A stretch of 64,000 nucleotides of DNA from Symbiodinium natans (GCA_905221605.1 CAJNDS010000351.1:62001-126000); one strand, 5' to 3'. Shown: positions 1-13,221, counted from the stretch's first letter. Program-made: numbers and translations. Notes: generated by a model from the letters alone, not told the origin.

Positions 1-2446
1 TTCCGCATTCGGGGGTCAGATTGCCTTGCCGTACTAGTTTCTAGTTTAAGGGCCTCGATTTCTCAGCTTGCTGAAATCTAGCACCTGGTGCACTTCCCCG
101 AAACAGCTGTCCAGAGTCGAAACACAAACTGAGGAAAATTCCCGATGGTCTGGATGTGACACCATGTGGCAGTTCACAAGCTGACCCAGTCACCTTGTGC
201 CTGCAATCCGTTGACTATCCTGGCCTGGTTGGATGGGCTTTGACGGATCTACTGGAATTGTTTCAACTGGGCCGTCGGGGCGGACTGCGCGGGAGCTTCC
301 GGTGTACAAATCCACACGCTCCAGATGGAAGCTAGCCGAAGAGTGCCTGCGACAGCCACAGGTCTTCCACATGGTATCGCGGAAACACGGCGGTCTATGG
401 TGGGGCAAGTGCTGCTGCTGCGGCACGTGCCATTAACAAGCTTAATTTAGAAAGGAACCAAACAAGCGCAACAGACTGATGAAACTTTCCTTGAGTTAGT
501 TGACATGATACAGGTCAGATAAACTGCACTTGCAAGTAATCATCCAGTATCAAACACAGCTTTTTCGCCCCGGTGGCTTAGGGGTTGGGCCGAGGGCAAG
601 GTTCAGAGACTGCCGACCTTGGCGAGACTCCCTCCGTCCTTGACCCTTCTTTGGCACCCTAATTAAGGGGCCTTTCTTGGGACCTTGAGGACCTTTCGGG
701 ACAAGCCCTGAGAACCCCTGGCAAATGCTCGGGTGCGATCGTGGCTTCGACTGGTTGCTGGGGCAACGGGCTAGGGTTTCAAGGGTACGGTCCAGGTTCA
801 ACATGGAACCAGCTTTCGAAGGAAGTTGTCCGGCGGCTTAAACAAAGAGCAAAGTCTCCCCATCTGGCCCGGAAACCCTAAACGTTTAAACAAGCTGCCT
901 AGAAACGCCCTTCACGTGGCACGTGTTCTGCAGTCCAAGAGTCAGCTGTAGGCGGCAGAGTAGCATTTTTCGAGCAAGCGTGCCTGAAAGAGGCACTAAA
1001 GGATGTAGGTGGGGACTGGGATTGAGATGCTGTGTCTGGTGCTTTCTTCGACGAAGGCCTCGAGCGCAAGCACAATGCTTAGGGCCTTCGGTTTAGGTTT
1101 TCGCGACTGAAAATTTGAAAGAAGCAGATCGCTGTGCTAACTAGGGTTTGCGGGCCCCCCAAGCCGCAAACCCATATTTACACACAATTACACCATGTCA
1201 AGCTTCAACTTCCCCAATGACAAGCCCTAGAAGCCGTAGACTCTACAGACGCATCCCAATCATTTTTCTTTATGCCCACGCCTGGAGTTCGGTCGCCTCA
1301 GCCTCCAGGAGCATGCTTTGAGAAAGCCGCACCTGGAGTCAGGCTTTAGGGTTTGGAAAGTTTACGGGTTTCTTGGATGGTTGGCGCTTCGAACTGCTTG
1401 GGAAGCCTCGCAGACCAAGACACATGAGATGCCCGAATGCGCTGTATTCCTGAGGCTCCCCACCTTCCATCATGTAACTTTGGGGGCTACAGTGGCTACA
1501 GTTCTTTTGTGAAAGAAATCGTGACTAACCATGATATCCGAGCCCTAGATATCATCATGTCCCACTGCGCACCAATGCCAGCCTCAGCCCCATAAGCCCT
1601 AACCCTCATTAAACCCTACTAGGACGCCTAAAACCTCCCTACTCCCCAAACCCCACAATTTTTCAATCTCCCTGAAGGTCTGGGGCCCAGGTACGTTGCC
1701 GCCGACTGGGGCCACCGACGAGGCCAAGCCCAACTTGCTCCTTGTGTGGGGTGTCATAGGAAGCTCGGGTTTATGAGTTTAATGATTTTTAGGGGGTTTA
1801 GGGTTTAAACCGAGGGTTTGGGGCAAAAGATCCTGGCTGGGATTGGTCATTCAGGGCTTACGGGTCACAGATTAGACATTCGGATGGGTTTCTTATACAG
1901 GGTTGTGACTGCAGTTCTCGGAGCACCATACTGAGCAATATACTGCAAGATTCCTCCCGAAGCCTCTGACAAAACGGGATCCTCCGAATCCCAAACCCCA
2001 AATCACCCTAAACCCCAAACCCCAAACCGAAACTCCCTCCAAGCTTCGAGAAGCCCTTGAGGGCCGCGGCCACTCGGCCATTGATGGATCCAAGGGGTCC
2101 CCCCTCCACGTCTTTCATCCCAACCATCTGGCAGGGGGAGGGACTTAGGAATCTTTTTGTGCGCTTAAACCCTATAACCCTGTGTGTTTAGATTGTTGAT
2201 TGTTTTGTGGGGATCAAAAGCTTCAGGAACCTTCCAGGGGGCTCATGGTGGTACCATGAACAAACCTCAAGCCTAAACCGATAGTTCTTACATCGTCTGT
2301 TAGGGTTTGACACACTTCTTCGTTGGCCAGGTGATTGGCAGCGAGGGGCTGGGTAGGCCACCGTATCCCATGGTAGATTTCTTCTTCCATCACTGCCTCT
2401 GAGCTTTGTTTGCGAAAGGCTAGGGTTCAGGGTTGAGGGGTTGAAC
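1..2446. other. Spacer without a supported exon
   Basis: No reading frame with convincing protein character plus splice signals was found. The stretch is full of degenerate telomere-like words (ccctaaac, tttaggg, ccccaaacc), for example around 1590-1660, 1790-1820 and 1985-2035. It looks like intron or intergenic DNA. Short open frames at 190-436 on both strands are ambiguous and are not called. Confidence 0.5.
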
Positions 2447-2557
2447 CCTGTCCGCCTCTTTCACAGTCTTGAGCAAGAACGGGCTGGTCTGGAAAATGTA
2501 GTCGTTTTCCTTCAGGGGTGCTGTGCAAACCCTTTTGCCACCAAAAGCCGGTAGGTA
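2447..2557 (-). CDS. Exon of unknown gene
   Basis: Open for 37 codons, phase 0 at both ends, with an AAAG acceptor and a GT donor. It includes AFGGKRVCTAPLKENDYIFQ followed by TSPFLLKTVKEADR, a balanced composition unlike the spacers around it. No family recognised. The exon call rests on reading frame and splice dinucleotides only. Confidence 0.7.
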
Positions 2558-3335
2558 CTTTGAAACTTAAACATCCCGGTAGTTTGGCATGCCTAAAACT
2601 ATCATGAGATGGCGCATGAGCTTCCCGAAATCTCCACATCACGGTAAGTATCTCACACTCGGTACGCAAGCAAGAGCGCCTAGAACGTTTCAAGGTAACA
2701 AAAACGATGAAGGTGAAGGTATATAGGTCTGGCTAATCAAAGCCAGATATCACAGACAGGAAAGCCTGTCGTTGGTGACAGGCAGAAAAGCACGTCGCAT
2801 GTTACGACGTCACTTGGCAAACCTTCCGAAGCCAACATCAAGTAACATCAAAAAGGCCTTCTATTGCGGCTCTGAGAGTCTGCTTAGCGCTCGCTAGCAT
2901 CTACTAACACACAAGCCACGTCTTCTCGGCATTTTCGAACCAACGAACTGTATGTTTTCAACCAGGGCGACATGCTAAGTTTGCTGGCTTGCATGGCCAG
3001 GTTTCACGGACAGGGGTGTCGGATTTGGGAATCCGTGCCTGCATGTGCTTGTTCCATTGACCATTTCACTTGCTCATTTTTTGGCAGGCCCTGCATCTCA
3101 ACCACTTTGACTCGTGAAAACTGCCCAAAATCCAAAAATTGCATCTCAAGTCCGAAACCCGGAATCCATGCTCGTGGGTCGTGCTGAAAAGTTCTGAAGT
3201 AGGGTCGAGGGTTAGAACTATCCCAACGCCCAAACCTGAAGAGTGGATCCTGGCTCTTGCTCATCAAATTGTCCAAGAGGGTGGAGGAGATGCTTGCCAC
3301 GGGCCCGAGGAAGGGGCTGGCACCGTTTGCCATAC

Positions 3336-3530
3336 CTGCTCAGGCCATCGCCCCCTCCCCCTGCAAAGTACATGGAAGAAGAGCCAGGAGTGTGATGGTA
3401 TGCGGTATGTCTCCCAATTTTCATAATCACGACATTCAGAATGTGCGCTGAGCAGGGCTTCCACATGTTGCTGGATTTGCAGAATTGCTGCAAGGCCCTC
3501 AGCCGAAGGAGCAGTGAAGCAAGAGCCATC
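3336..3530 (-). CDS. Exon of unknown gene, 65 codons
   Basis: Bounded by a TTTCAG acceptor and a CAG/GTATGG donor, exactly 65 codons in phase 0. The frame includes EGLAAILQIQQHVEALLSAH and then ECRDYENWETYRIPSHSW, suggesting a helix followed by a polar segment. A second frame is also open here (it begins MALASLLLRLRA), so the frame is less certain than the exon borders. Confidence 0.6.
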
Positions 3531-3999
3531 CTGAAATAGGCGGAACAAAGTACAAACCCCGGAAACAAACGAAGCAGACAGACCATCGTCGTAGGCGCGA
3601 TGCCACGCATGAGGGGTCGAGCAAATTCGTCTGGCATAGCATAGTTTAAGTAGGGGTCCGGCTTTCGAGCTTTAGGGTTCTGGAGGATGTGAGGTCTCGG
3701 ACTGTACTCTAGGACTTCCAGCTAACTGTGCTAATCTCATGGCCGAAACTCGGCACTCCTTCGAAATTTTGCCCTACTACCAAAGCCCGAATTGCTAGGG
3801 TTCTTAAACCCTAGACCATACACGTTAAACGTGCTCAACCCTGCAAAGAAACAGGGAGCCGAATACAACTCCGGGGTTTGGGCCACCTGCCAGGCCCCTT
3901 CCGAAGAAGGTGGCAGCCGCAAGTCCTCCGAAGAAGAGGAAAGCTTTAAAGGCGTTTAGGGCGGTATCGGGATCAAGGTTAGGGAACCTTTTGGCTTAC

Positions 4000-4086
4000 G
4001 CCGAGCTCGTTTCCCTTCGCCATGTTTGCCGCGATGTCTGCAGCCATATTTCGGCTGGCATGCTCATAGTCAGCGTGCAGCCCGAG
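4000..4086 (-). CDS. Exon of unknown gene, 29 codons
   Basis: TTAG acceptor, strong GTAAGC donor, 87 bp, phase 0. It encodes LGLHADYEHASRNMAADIAA then NMAKGNELG. The length and phase match the exon at 5056-5142. No family recognised. Confidence 0.8.
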
Positions 4087-5055
4087 CTAACCAAACTTTA
4101 TTCACAAGCTGAAGGCTCCGATAGCCACCTTGACAAAAGCCATGCTCAAAAGGAGACCTGGCATGGGCCAGCTATGCTGGCAGATGGTTAACAGGGACCC
4201 AGAACCCGGACAACCAGAAAACCCTAGAGTCCTACAGCATGCTAAAACACCAATCGCGAGCTCTCCGAGAAATGATGCCGTGTGATGAAGGAGGCCGATG
4301 AAGACATCATGGTGACGATGGTGGTCGTGGGTGGTGCCTATGGTGATAAAAGAGAGAAAGTGAGGACGCCAGTGCTGCTGGTGTTGATGGCAATGAAGAA
4401 AAAACGACGATGGCGAAAAGGACGAGGCAGCAAACAACAATGTCAAATGGCGTTGTGACAGTCAGGAACTCGGAACTGCTGAGCAGCTGCAACGGTGCGC
4501 AACGAAATGCATACGAAAAGACGTGGTAGTGGCAAACGAACACTCCATGCACATATGCAGGCACATGCCAATATCACCTCACCAGCAGGATAAGGGTGGC
4601 CACGGCGTACAATCCTGTGACTGATTCTTGGTCACTGCGTGCGTCTCTCTCTCTGTCTCTTTCAATCGGTGACCGCTGCCAAAAAGCAAAGAGCCATCGC
4701 ACGACTCATATGTGCTGCACTGCGTTCACTATTAAACTAAGAGGAAGAAAGGAGCGACCAAATGCCCCTTCAACATTAGAAGCAGAGCGTGTGACTTTCA
4801 TACGGGAATTGAACCTTAGACATTTTGGCGCGCCAATATTCTTTGTTCTCGGGTTTAGGGGTTCGGGCTTTGTGTTCATGATCCGGTCGGGGCTGCAGCG
4901 ACATTGGGAGACCCAAACCTGCACCTGTTACCTAGAAGTCTGGCGCGAGTTGATGACCAAAAGGTTGCTCCTGTCTGCTCCCAGGCCACTTTTCCTTGGC
5001 AGGGCACAACAAGAAAAGAAACCTTTGAATTGTTTCTGCCGTTGAGAGCACACAC

Positions 5056-5142
5056 CCATTGAGCCCAGATTCCACCATGCAGCAGCGTGCTGAGCTTGTT
5101 GCCCAGCATGCCGTTGAAGCCCTCGACGGGTGATGAACCCGC
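5056..5142 (-). CDS. Exon of unknown gene, 29 codons
   Basis: TTCAG acceptor and GTGTGTG donor, 87 bp, phase 0. It encodes AGSSPVEGFNGMLGNKLSTL then LHGGIWAQW. Coding character is clear in this frame and absent from the other two. No family recognised. Confidence 0.75.
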
Positions 5143-5830
5143 CTGAATTGGAAGTGGCTCTGAAAAGTGTTCCTAAACGGAATCCTCAAACCCCCTTTTG
5201 GTCCCCAAACCTCAACCCAAAGCTCCCAGAAGAGTTGAATACCGGAAGAATTAGTTCGTGAGAGCCTTCTATGCCTTTTTTGCTGTGGGCACAGCATGGC
5301 ATACATACAAATATATCTATATACATACAAACATACAAAGCTGTTTGGGCTCATGGTTGAGGGTTCATTTGGTTTCGAGCTGATGAAAACCATGAAGAAC
5401 CATAACCAACCATGAAAACCCTTGAAAACTCAAGAAAGAGTAAATAAGCTAGGAACCCTAATTTTCAAGTTCCGGAAGCTGACGGCCTTCGCTTCTGGCA
5501 ACAGCTTCGTCGAAGTGAAGGTCTTGTAAAAGTCTTTGACGATGGCATCTTGGTTTAGGGGTTCGGGTTTGTAGGGTTTAGGGAAGTTTAGGGGCAATTC
5601 AGGCAACTTCAGAAAACAAGGAAGCTATGTTGGGCTTTTAGTTTAAGGCTTACGGGGAAACCTGGGAATCACGATGGCCGATGGCCATTGCTCCTCCGCT
5701 TGGGAGGTGTCATTTAGGTGCGGACGGGTCTACACGAAACCCGAACCCAACTGGGTACCCAACTGGGTTTAAGTCGCACCTAAAAGGCCTTGTCAAATGC
5801 CCCAAACCCTCTGCTTGAACCCAGCCGGCC

Positions 5831-5902
5831 TTTCTGACTCCCATAGAACTTCAGCTCGGTGAAGTCGGCCTCGTACATGCCCGCAGCCTTCGCCCCACCA
5901 TC
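5831..5902 (-). CDS. Exon of unknown gene (borders approximate)
   Basis: The frame DGGAKAAGMYEADFTELKFY is open from a CCGAG acceptor. Upstream it meets a TGA, so the acceptor must lie close. The 3' border is uncertain: a GC donor (AAAG/GCCGGC) or a GT a few codons further would both work. Confidence 0.65.
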
Positions 5903-5981
5903 CTCGGAGCCGAGCGGGGTTCAGGCTTTAAGGCTTAGGGCCAGGGTTACAACATGTTGCAAACGCATCCCTTTCTTGCAC

Positions 5982-6113
5982 CCTCAACAATTCAAGAAGG
6001 GAATCGAGCTCGGCGAAGCGCGCTGTAGCCGAGGCCAGATCCGTGAAGAACTCCGTGTTCACGTTTCCCCAGTCCATGTGCGTGAAGACCAGGTAACCAG
6101 TAGCCTCAGCAGG
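5982..6113 (-). CDS. Exon of unknown gene, 44 codons
   Basis: CCAAG acceptor and GTGCAAG donor, 132 bp, phase 0. It includes ATGYLVFTHMDWGNVNTEFF and then TDLASATARFAELDSLLELL, a hydrophobic/acidic segment followed by a helical stretch. No family recognised. An acceptor nine bases further in (GAG/GCT) is also possible. Confidence 0.8.
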
Positions 6114-6264
6114 CTTGGGGGTTAGGTATTCGATGGCCTTTGTTACACAAGAGACATTCCAAAGTAGCCTAACCAAACGAAGTTAGACGGGTACATGGAG
6201 CACCTTTCGGGTTAAGAAAGTCAGACTCCCCGCAATTAAAAAAACTCCACAACAAAAAGCCCTA

Positions 6265-6424
6265 TGCTTGAAAGATGCTTGAAGAATTCTGGTTCCCGTC
6301 TCACGAGAAAGCCGCCAAGGCACAATTCTGGAGGCGAAACTCGATTGACCAAGAACTCGCCGGTGAGCCACGTAGCAAATGTCCCCGTGACCGAAAGTGG
6401 TGGCCTTCGAGCTTCCAGCTTCAC
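6265..6424 (-). CDS. Possible exon, frame ambiguous
   Basis: Two minus-strand frames stay open together. One contains GTFATWLTGEFLVNR, the other HGDICYVAHRRVLGQSS. Either could be coding. Splice borders could not be placed. Confidence 0.35.
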
Positions 6425-6719
6425 GAGCGAATTGGGGCAACAACCGACAGATCAAGCATAAACAAAAACAATGACACCCAATGCATATTATGGCTTCCAA
6501 GCCAAACATCGTCAGCGCTGCCGACTTTGTCGAAGCTCTAGGGTTTCGACGATCACACGCGCACACGCTAATTCTGGAACACCTCGAAATCAACAGAAAT
6601 GCATGGGCGAATGCCCTCTTTTTTCTGTTCAACAATACCGTTACTGTAAACCATGAAAACTATCAAAGGTTCCAGAAAAGCGAAGACGCAACTGAAGAAA
6701 AAAGACACTGTCAAACACC

Positions 6720-7450
<731 letters not shown>

Positions 7451-7880
7451 CCTCTTTCCTACTATTAGGATGACGACGTCGCCTACTATTCCGCATGCGG
7501 GAGCGCGTTTTGATTTTCTTGCGGGTGCAGCGGGATGGAGTTGTTGTGCGGGGGTGCCCGTTTGCTGAGTTTTGTTTTGTCTTTTCTCTTCGTTTCGTTT
7601 CGTTTTGATGCTGTGGGGACAAGCCAGCTAACTCGCACACCTGAACGGCCCCGACACGGGTGCGGAGAGATGCAGGGAGAGCTTGATTCTTGTTTGCTTC
7701 AGGTGAGGCGGACGCATGTGCTTTTGCTGGAGGTGCAGGGGGCACTTTCTTCTTTGCTACGGGGAAAGGGGCGGGCGCGGGCCAACTCACTCACTCACAG
7801 GGCCGGCCTCCAAAGAGTAAAGCGTCTACAGTAACAAAGCAGCCAGAACTTAGGATTTAGGGTCGCCCGAGGGTGATCAC

Positions 7881-8082
7881 AAAGAAAGCCCCTCTCAGGT
7901 CCTCGATCGGGACCTTCCAATTGCCGCACGTATTCGCGTTGGGCTGTCCGATGCCGGTGCATGTGACATCCCGCTGGCATCGGGTCCTGCAGCCATCGAG
8001 GTTTGTCCTGAGGTTTGCGATCTGTATGGAGTCGACACCAAGCATACCGGCTGAACTTGCCAGGCTGTCAGTCTTCGCGGCC
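7881..8082 (-). CDS. Exon with PAN/apple-like cysteine motif
   Basis: The frame runs SLASSAGMLGVDSIQIANLR, then DGCRTRCQRDVTCTGIGQP and TCGNWKVPIEDLR. The spacing C-x3-C-x5-C-TGI-x8-C-x2-W resembles PAN/apple-like cysteine modules that I recall from predicted dinoflagellate proteins; this is from memory. The acceptor is probably AAAG near 8083. The donor is GT at 7880 or an earlier site near 7893. Likely extracellular if the motif is real. Confidence 0.6.
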
Positions 8083-9234
8083 CTTTACAGCCCTTCGTCA
8101 GCAAGTGCTGCCAAGGTTCGTGGCAATCGTGTAATAGGTGCTTTCGATGTCTGTGGGGGAGCTCCCCCGACAAGCCGTGCTGCCACCCAAGATCATCTCA
8201 AATCCAAGCGGTCCCGTCGTGCCCTCGAACCCAACGATAGCCTCCTGCGAAGCGTGTTGATGCTGCATGAGCAGGACTGGCTAAGTGTGTGTGCTGTTAC
8301 ATGGCATTTCGGTTCAGCGCCGCTGGAGTGTGACGGGGAATAGCTTATGGTCCATTCAGAACCTCTGGGGATGTGGGGCCATGACCTGATCCCCCAAGCA
8401 AAGAAGACCCCTCTCCTTCTCAGACCCTGTGCCAGAACATGAATTTCGGGAGGAGTTCGCCCTACAGCACTTTAAAGATGGAACGTTACATACACTAACA
8501 AAGAAGCCCTATGCTTCGTCAGCCTGCTAGAGTCACCTAAGCCCCGCAAAGAGAACCGCAATCTGTGGTCAACCTGGCACCGCTGTCCTTCTTCATCAGA
8601 TTCACCGATGTGTTCTGGAGAGAGGCATTGCCGATGCTCGCGTTCGCATGATCTGTTTGGATGAGCTGTTTACCGACCTCAGCTGTTCATCCTAAGGCCC
8701 TGAATCCAAACACATACCTCTAGCCTCTAGCTTTCAAGGACAATTAAACTGGATCTTCAATTTGCAGTCTGACTCATTGTGTCTGAATGTTCGCTACCTG
8801 CAAGTTAACCCTCACATGTTTGTGCAACTTTTGCCGGAAGGGTTTGGGCACCGTCTCAGCCTTCTAAAAAGATCCCATTGAGCATCGTCTCATGTATTCT
8901 CTGTATGTATTCCTTGTTGTGTGCAGAGACTGCTTGTTCTTCATGCAGGTGCTTTCGTACGCTGCGCTTGCCATTCTTGCCTTCCACCCCTCTTTCTCTT
9001 GGCCTCTTTCTGTCTTGCCTACAGTACCAGAAGCATCTGACACAGGGAGAATCACACACCTTTCAGATGCGCCAGTCCGGAAGCAACCTATATACACTCA
9101 ACCCACCAACTCCTGAACCAAGTTCCCCACACCCCACCCCGAATTATCGGGGCCTGACCACTGCACCGCTGACTGAACCCGATAAAAACCCTAAGCTTCT
9201 TAAACTTCCTAACCTTCCTGAACCATGAGCCGCT

Positions 9235-9335
9235 AGCCTTGGCTGTGACCACACCGCTGGAGTGTGCCTGTTCCACGGCTGCACAGAGAAACTCAATAAC
9301 TTTAAGGCAAGGCTTGTGAGCGGATGCTCGCCATT
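9235..9335 (-). CDS. Possible exon
   Basis: The frame KVIEFLCAAVEQAHSSGVV is protein-like, but a second minus frame and a plus frame are also open, and splice borders are not clear. Confidence 0.3.
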
Positions 9336-9860
9336 GTGCTGCGTATCCTGCCCACGACTGATCCACAAGGATGCGCGCGCACACACTTCAAAAACACTGC
9401 TTGGTGCTTGCTTGTTCTCGCGGTTTTCGGCTTTGGGGAGTTTCGCGGGTTGGGTTTAAGGAACTCATCAAAAGTTTGGGTTTGGAAATCGTGCTTGCCT
9501 GTTGAGTCAGGGGCCATAAGCCCTCATCGGACTAGGCCCCTCCATAACACTCCTTGTCCTTCATGACCTTCATGAGGACAAAACCCCAAAGCCTACCGAA
9601 GCTTTCAACCTGCATGTCATGCAAGACCCTGAGTGACAGGGAAGATATAGGATCTACCTGTTGAGGCTCGGGGCTTCTGGCGAGCGATGATTCAGAAGGC
9701 CTATACCCCTAAGAGACGCCGACTCGCGGACTCCCCGCTACGGTCAGACGTAAGGGTTTCGGCTACGTGCGAAATGACGCGACAATAGCGTATTTTGTTG
9801 TACAAACTGCTGTCTGCGCCATGAGAATGAGAAGCCCTGCCGCCGGAGACTTGTGGCAGA

Positions 9861-9899
9861 AAACCCTAAACCCTAAATCCTAAACCCTAAACCCTAACC
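9861..9899 (+). repeat. Interstitial telomere-like array (CCCTAAA)
   Basis: About five tandem CCCTAAA heptamers, one carrying a substitution (AAATCCT). This is the cleanest tandem copy of a motif that recurs singly and degenerately across the window. It reads TTTAGGG on the minus strand. A second dense patch is at about 35675-35720. Confidence 0.85.
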
Positions 9900-10255
9900 T
9901 ACAACACATACCCTGCAAGCCCTGGCATCCGGCCGCCTTCTTGCCCGCCAGCAAGGGCAAGAACCTGGAATGGGTTGCAGGGTTCTGGACGCAGTAGGCA
10001 CTTAGAGGGTTTTCAGGCAGAAAACAGCAGAAACTTGGAGCATCTGTCCGAACTCCAAGGGATAGAAGGAGTTTGGGCACATCGGGATCTGCAGCACTCC
10101 TCGAAAGCCATCACACTTTTGCCGACCATGCCATACCGCTAGCCCCTGAACACTAAAACATACTAAAACTCCTCAAGCAGGCCGAAGCACCCCATGGCTA
10201 CCACGGCCCATCGGATGGATTGCTTCATTTAAAAACTACAGGCGCGCAGGCAAAC

Positions 10256-10401
10256 CTGCATAGGTCGAGCCTCGCGCTGCTGCGGGGGGGGGGGCTTTGG
10301 CGAAACATGCGACATCATGCGACCCTTCGGAGGCAGGGTGCTCGGCAGTTGGCCATGGCTCATAGTTAATTCTGGAAAAAAGGGGCCCCTCCTCAATCCA
10401 C
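10256..10401 (-). CDS. Exon of unknown gene
   Basis: Acceptor TTTAGTAG, donor GCAG/GTTTGC, 48 full codons with one base at each end. It encodes WIEEGPLFSRINYEPWPTAE, then HPASEGSHDVACFAKAPPPA. A poly(C) run near 10285 supplies the proline stretch, so replication or sequencing slippage could affect the frame. Confidence 0.55.
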
Positions 10402-12170
10402 CTACTAAAGCGCTTTATTGAACCAGAGCTCAGTATCCGTGACCCAACCCCAAACCCTAATCTGCCCAAAGCTACGAACACTACTCTTCAACCTAATGAT
10501 TTCTTAACAAACCCCGCAGAGCTGTGCGGCGGTACCGCCACACTTAAGGCTGCAACGCATGCGAAGCGCAACTTTGCTTCTCCTAAGCCTTCAGCTATAA
10601 AAGCTGGGCTTCGGCTTGCCTATGCCCATGCTCTACCATTTGCCCAACCATGCTCAGCATGACATGAGCGAAGTCTAATATCGTGCAGCGCTTGAAATGC
10701 GGGCCGTATGCCCATAAAACTGACAAAAAAGAGGTACAGGGGAGCGCTGCTCATGTTGAGAGCTTTATGGACAAGGCCGTGTGATCACACCTGCAGGTGT
10801 CTCCTGGTCCGATGACCAGGACGACCTGGGTTGGCAGTCTACCGAACGTATATGAGCGTGTCCTCTATGGCCCTTCAACACCAGACTTCAACTCTGGCTT
10901 TACGACATTCATCGGCCCTTCATCGACCTGCAATTCGAATGCTCTTATTCTGTTCTCGGGCTGGCAGCTGTATCGCCACTTTCCACAGCCACGGTCGGTA
11001 GGTTGAAGACGTTCTCAATGTTGGCATCGGCTTGACCCCTGCAGAGACACTCGGCATGACATTGCCTACAAAACAATAATATACAACAATGTGATTTGCT
11101 ATCATGTTGTACATGCTATATACAACAATGACATTTGAAGGATTTCGGTAAACCACCGCTGCAGTATTGCAAGTAGACTAGAGCGACTTTCGACCCATGA
11201 AATCCACCCTGTGGCCATACGTCGAAACCAAGGTCGAGCCGACCGGGAGCATATGGGCGAATGCCTTGGAATCTGAGATTCCAAATTAATAAAGGAACCT
11301 CAGATAGAGTTTCAATGGTGGCAGATCCCGCAACCATGAAAATGCCAGAACAAACTGTAGTGCCAGGCCTGCCCCCCTTGTTTTTGTGGATGGCGGGAGG
11401 CCCCCCAAGCATCCGGAGTCCCGGGCTCTTCGAACCGCCTCGTTCCTTTGGATGCCCCCATGCACCTCTTTCTTCCTGTGACTCTGTGTGTTTGTGTGTG
11501 CTTCAAATCGTTTTTCTCAGATCAGAAGAGGGGTCCACTCACTCGGCAAACTTGCGTGGGCCGCGGGACCAAAGAACCCTGACTTTGGGGCACTGGGCCG
11601 CCTTAAGACGAACCCCAAGACACCCGGTCGCATGGGGCCGTTCTACATAAGAGTCCTGCAGCACGACTAAGGGCTCTTTTTTCCAGTAGGCTGCACCTAC
11701 GGTCCTCTTGCAGCCTCGGCAAGAAACAGGCCCGCTCGGTCTTTCCGGATACCGGAGTCCTACAAGCAGGGCCAAGGATGCTGCAGCACCTGGGTTCGGG
11801 CAGCCTCGCCCCAGTCTGTTGGTGCTGCCAGGCTTGCCCCTGTGTGCTGCCGACTGGTTGGAGCATGCCTGGTCATGCCTGTGCAGCTTTCTTCAAGATC
11901 AAGACTTGCGCGCCGTTTCTCTTCATGCGAGCTTGAGAGTGGCTCTCCTCCACTTTCGATGTGCAAAACTGTTCCGTTCCTCACTCAGCAGCACGCCAGC
12001 CCCAGCTATATCAAGTCTTAGCACGTGGCCGTGGCCAGCTGCCAGAACCGTCAACGTTAAAGCCGCTAAGCCCGGCTGGCAAAGCGCTTTTGAACTCTTG
12101 GCCGGTGTGTGTGTGTGTGTGGGCCGATGCACAGCATGTTGTCGAGTTCATTTCATACAGAGGGTGAAGA

Positions 12171-12650
12171 ATGAGGACCCGCTCTTCAGTCGGACTGACT
12201 GCTCCAGCAGCAACTTCCGAATATGTTCGGATGCACTGGGTGCCCTCACACCTGGATAGTGCTCCTACTGAATACCCCTATGATGACTGGTCGTTTATGC
12301 ATAACAATCCTGTGGACACATGCGAATACTGCTGGGGTCATTGCCTATCACAAGCGCTCAGTCCAAGTGTACAACCGGCCGGGAGCTGCACAGCTGTTCA
12401 GGCCAATCGCTTTTTGGCGTCGTGGACGGTTCGGCCGCGGATGTGCCGACAAACGCAGAGGACCCTGAGGACCAGGACCCAGAGGAGCTGCTCGAGGTCA
12501 AAAGCTGTTGGTTTTGCACACAAGATTTCTTCGAACAGGCGAATCTTGCGCGTGTCTCTGTTCCATGTCTGTGCTCCAGGTTTTGTGGCATCGTCTTTTG
12601 ATCAAGATGTGGCATACGATGAGGCGATTGGAATCGGTTTCCTTGGATGA
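12171..12650 (+). pseudogene. Possible retroelement RNase H remnant
   Basis: The plus-strand frame contains VRMHWVPSHLDSAPTEYPYD followed by DWSFMHNNPVDT. The order W-x-P-S-H, then D-W, then N-N-x-V-D recalls the end of RNase H domains in dinoflagellate retroelements as I remember them. The next frame over has an acidic stretch (EDPEDQDPEELLEV), so the element would be broken. No other pol motif was found. Tentative. Confidence 0.3.
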
Positions 12651-13009
12651 GTTCTTGGATGGGGTCGGGTGGTCTTTCCGGTTTCTCATCATTGCTCTTC
12701 ATTCATGTCATCCTAACGGTTGCGCCTGGTGCAGCTTCATTGAGCGCTTGTTTTCCTGTGGATGGTTTGTGAGCTGGTTGTGACGCTACTCAGATGCAAG
12801 CTGCAGGGGTGAAGCTCACCGAGTTATGAGCCGGAAGGTATGAGTCAGCTCTGCTCGGCCGATTTGCCACACACTGGACCTTGGACACAGGACCCTGGTG
12901 CGCCGCACAGCTGACACCGTTTGTGCACCTGAGAGCTTGTGTGCTTGTGTGCGCGACGTGAGCAATGACTCGGAGGGGACAATTTTAAGACTACAGCAAG
13001 AACAGAACA

Positions 13010-13027
13010 CCCCCCCCCCCCCCCCCC
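13010..13027 (+). repeat. Poly(C) run
   Basis: Eighteen consecutive C. Similar C or G runs occur near 10285, 16950-16965 and 28758-28770. All lie in spacers except the one near 10285, which falls inside a possible exon. They are likely places for assembly length errors. Confidence 0.95.
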
Positions 13028-13221
13028 ACCCAGCATGCAGGCCCCCATGAGATGTAACTTGAGCGTAGCGTTACCAAAACATGCATCGGAGAATGGACGC
13101 GAACGAGGACGAAAATGAGCAACACAATATCGCCACACAGCCTGTTTCCCCGGAACAGGCATGCCGTCCTTTCAGTGGAGCTACTCGCATGTGTTTAATG
13201 GTGTATGTTGCAGGCTCTTAC

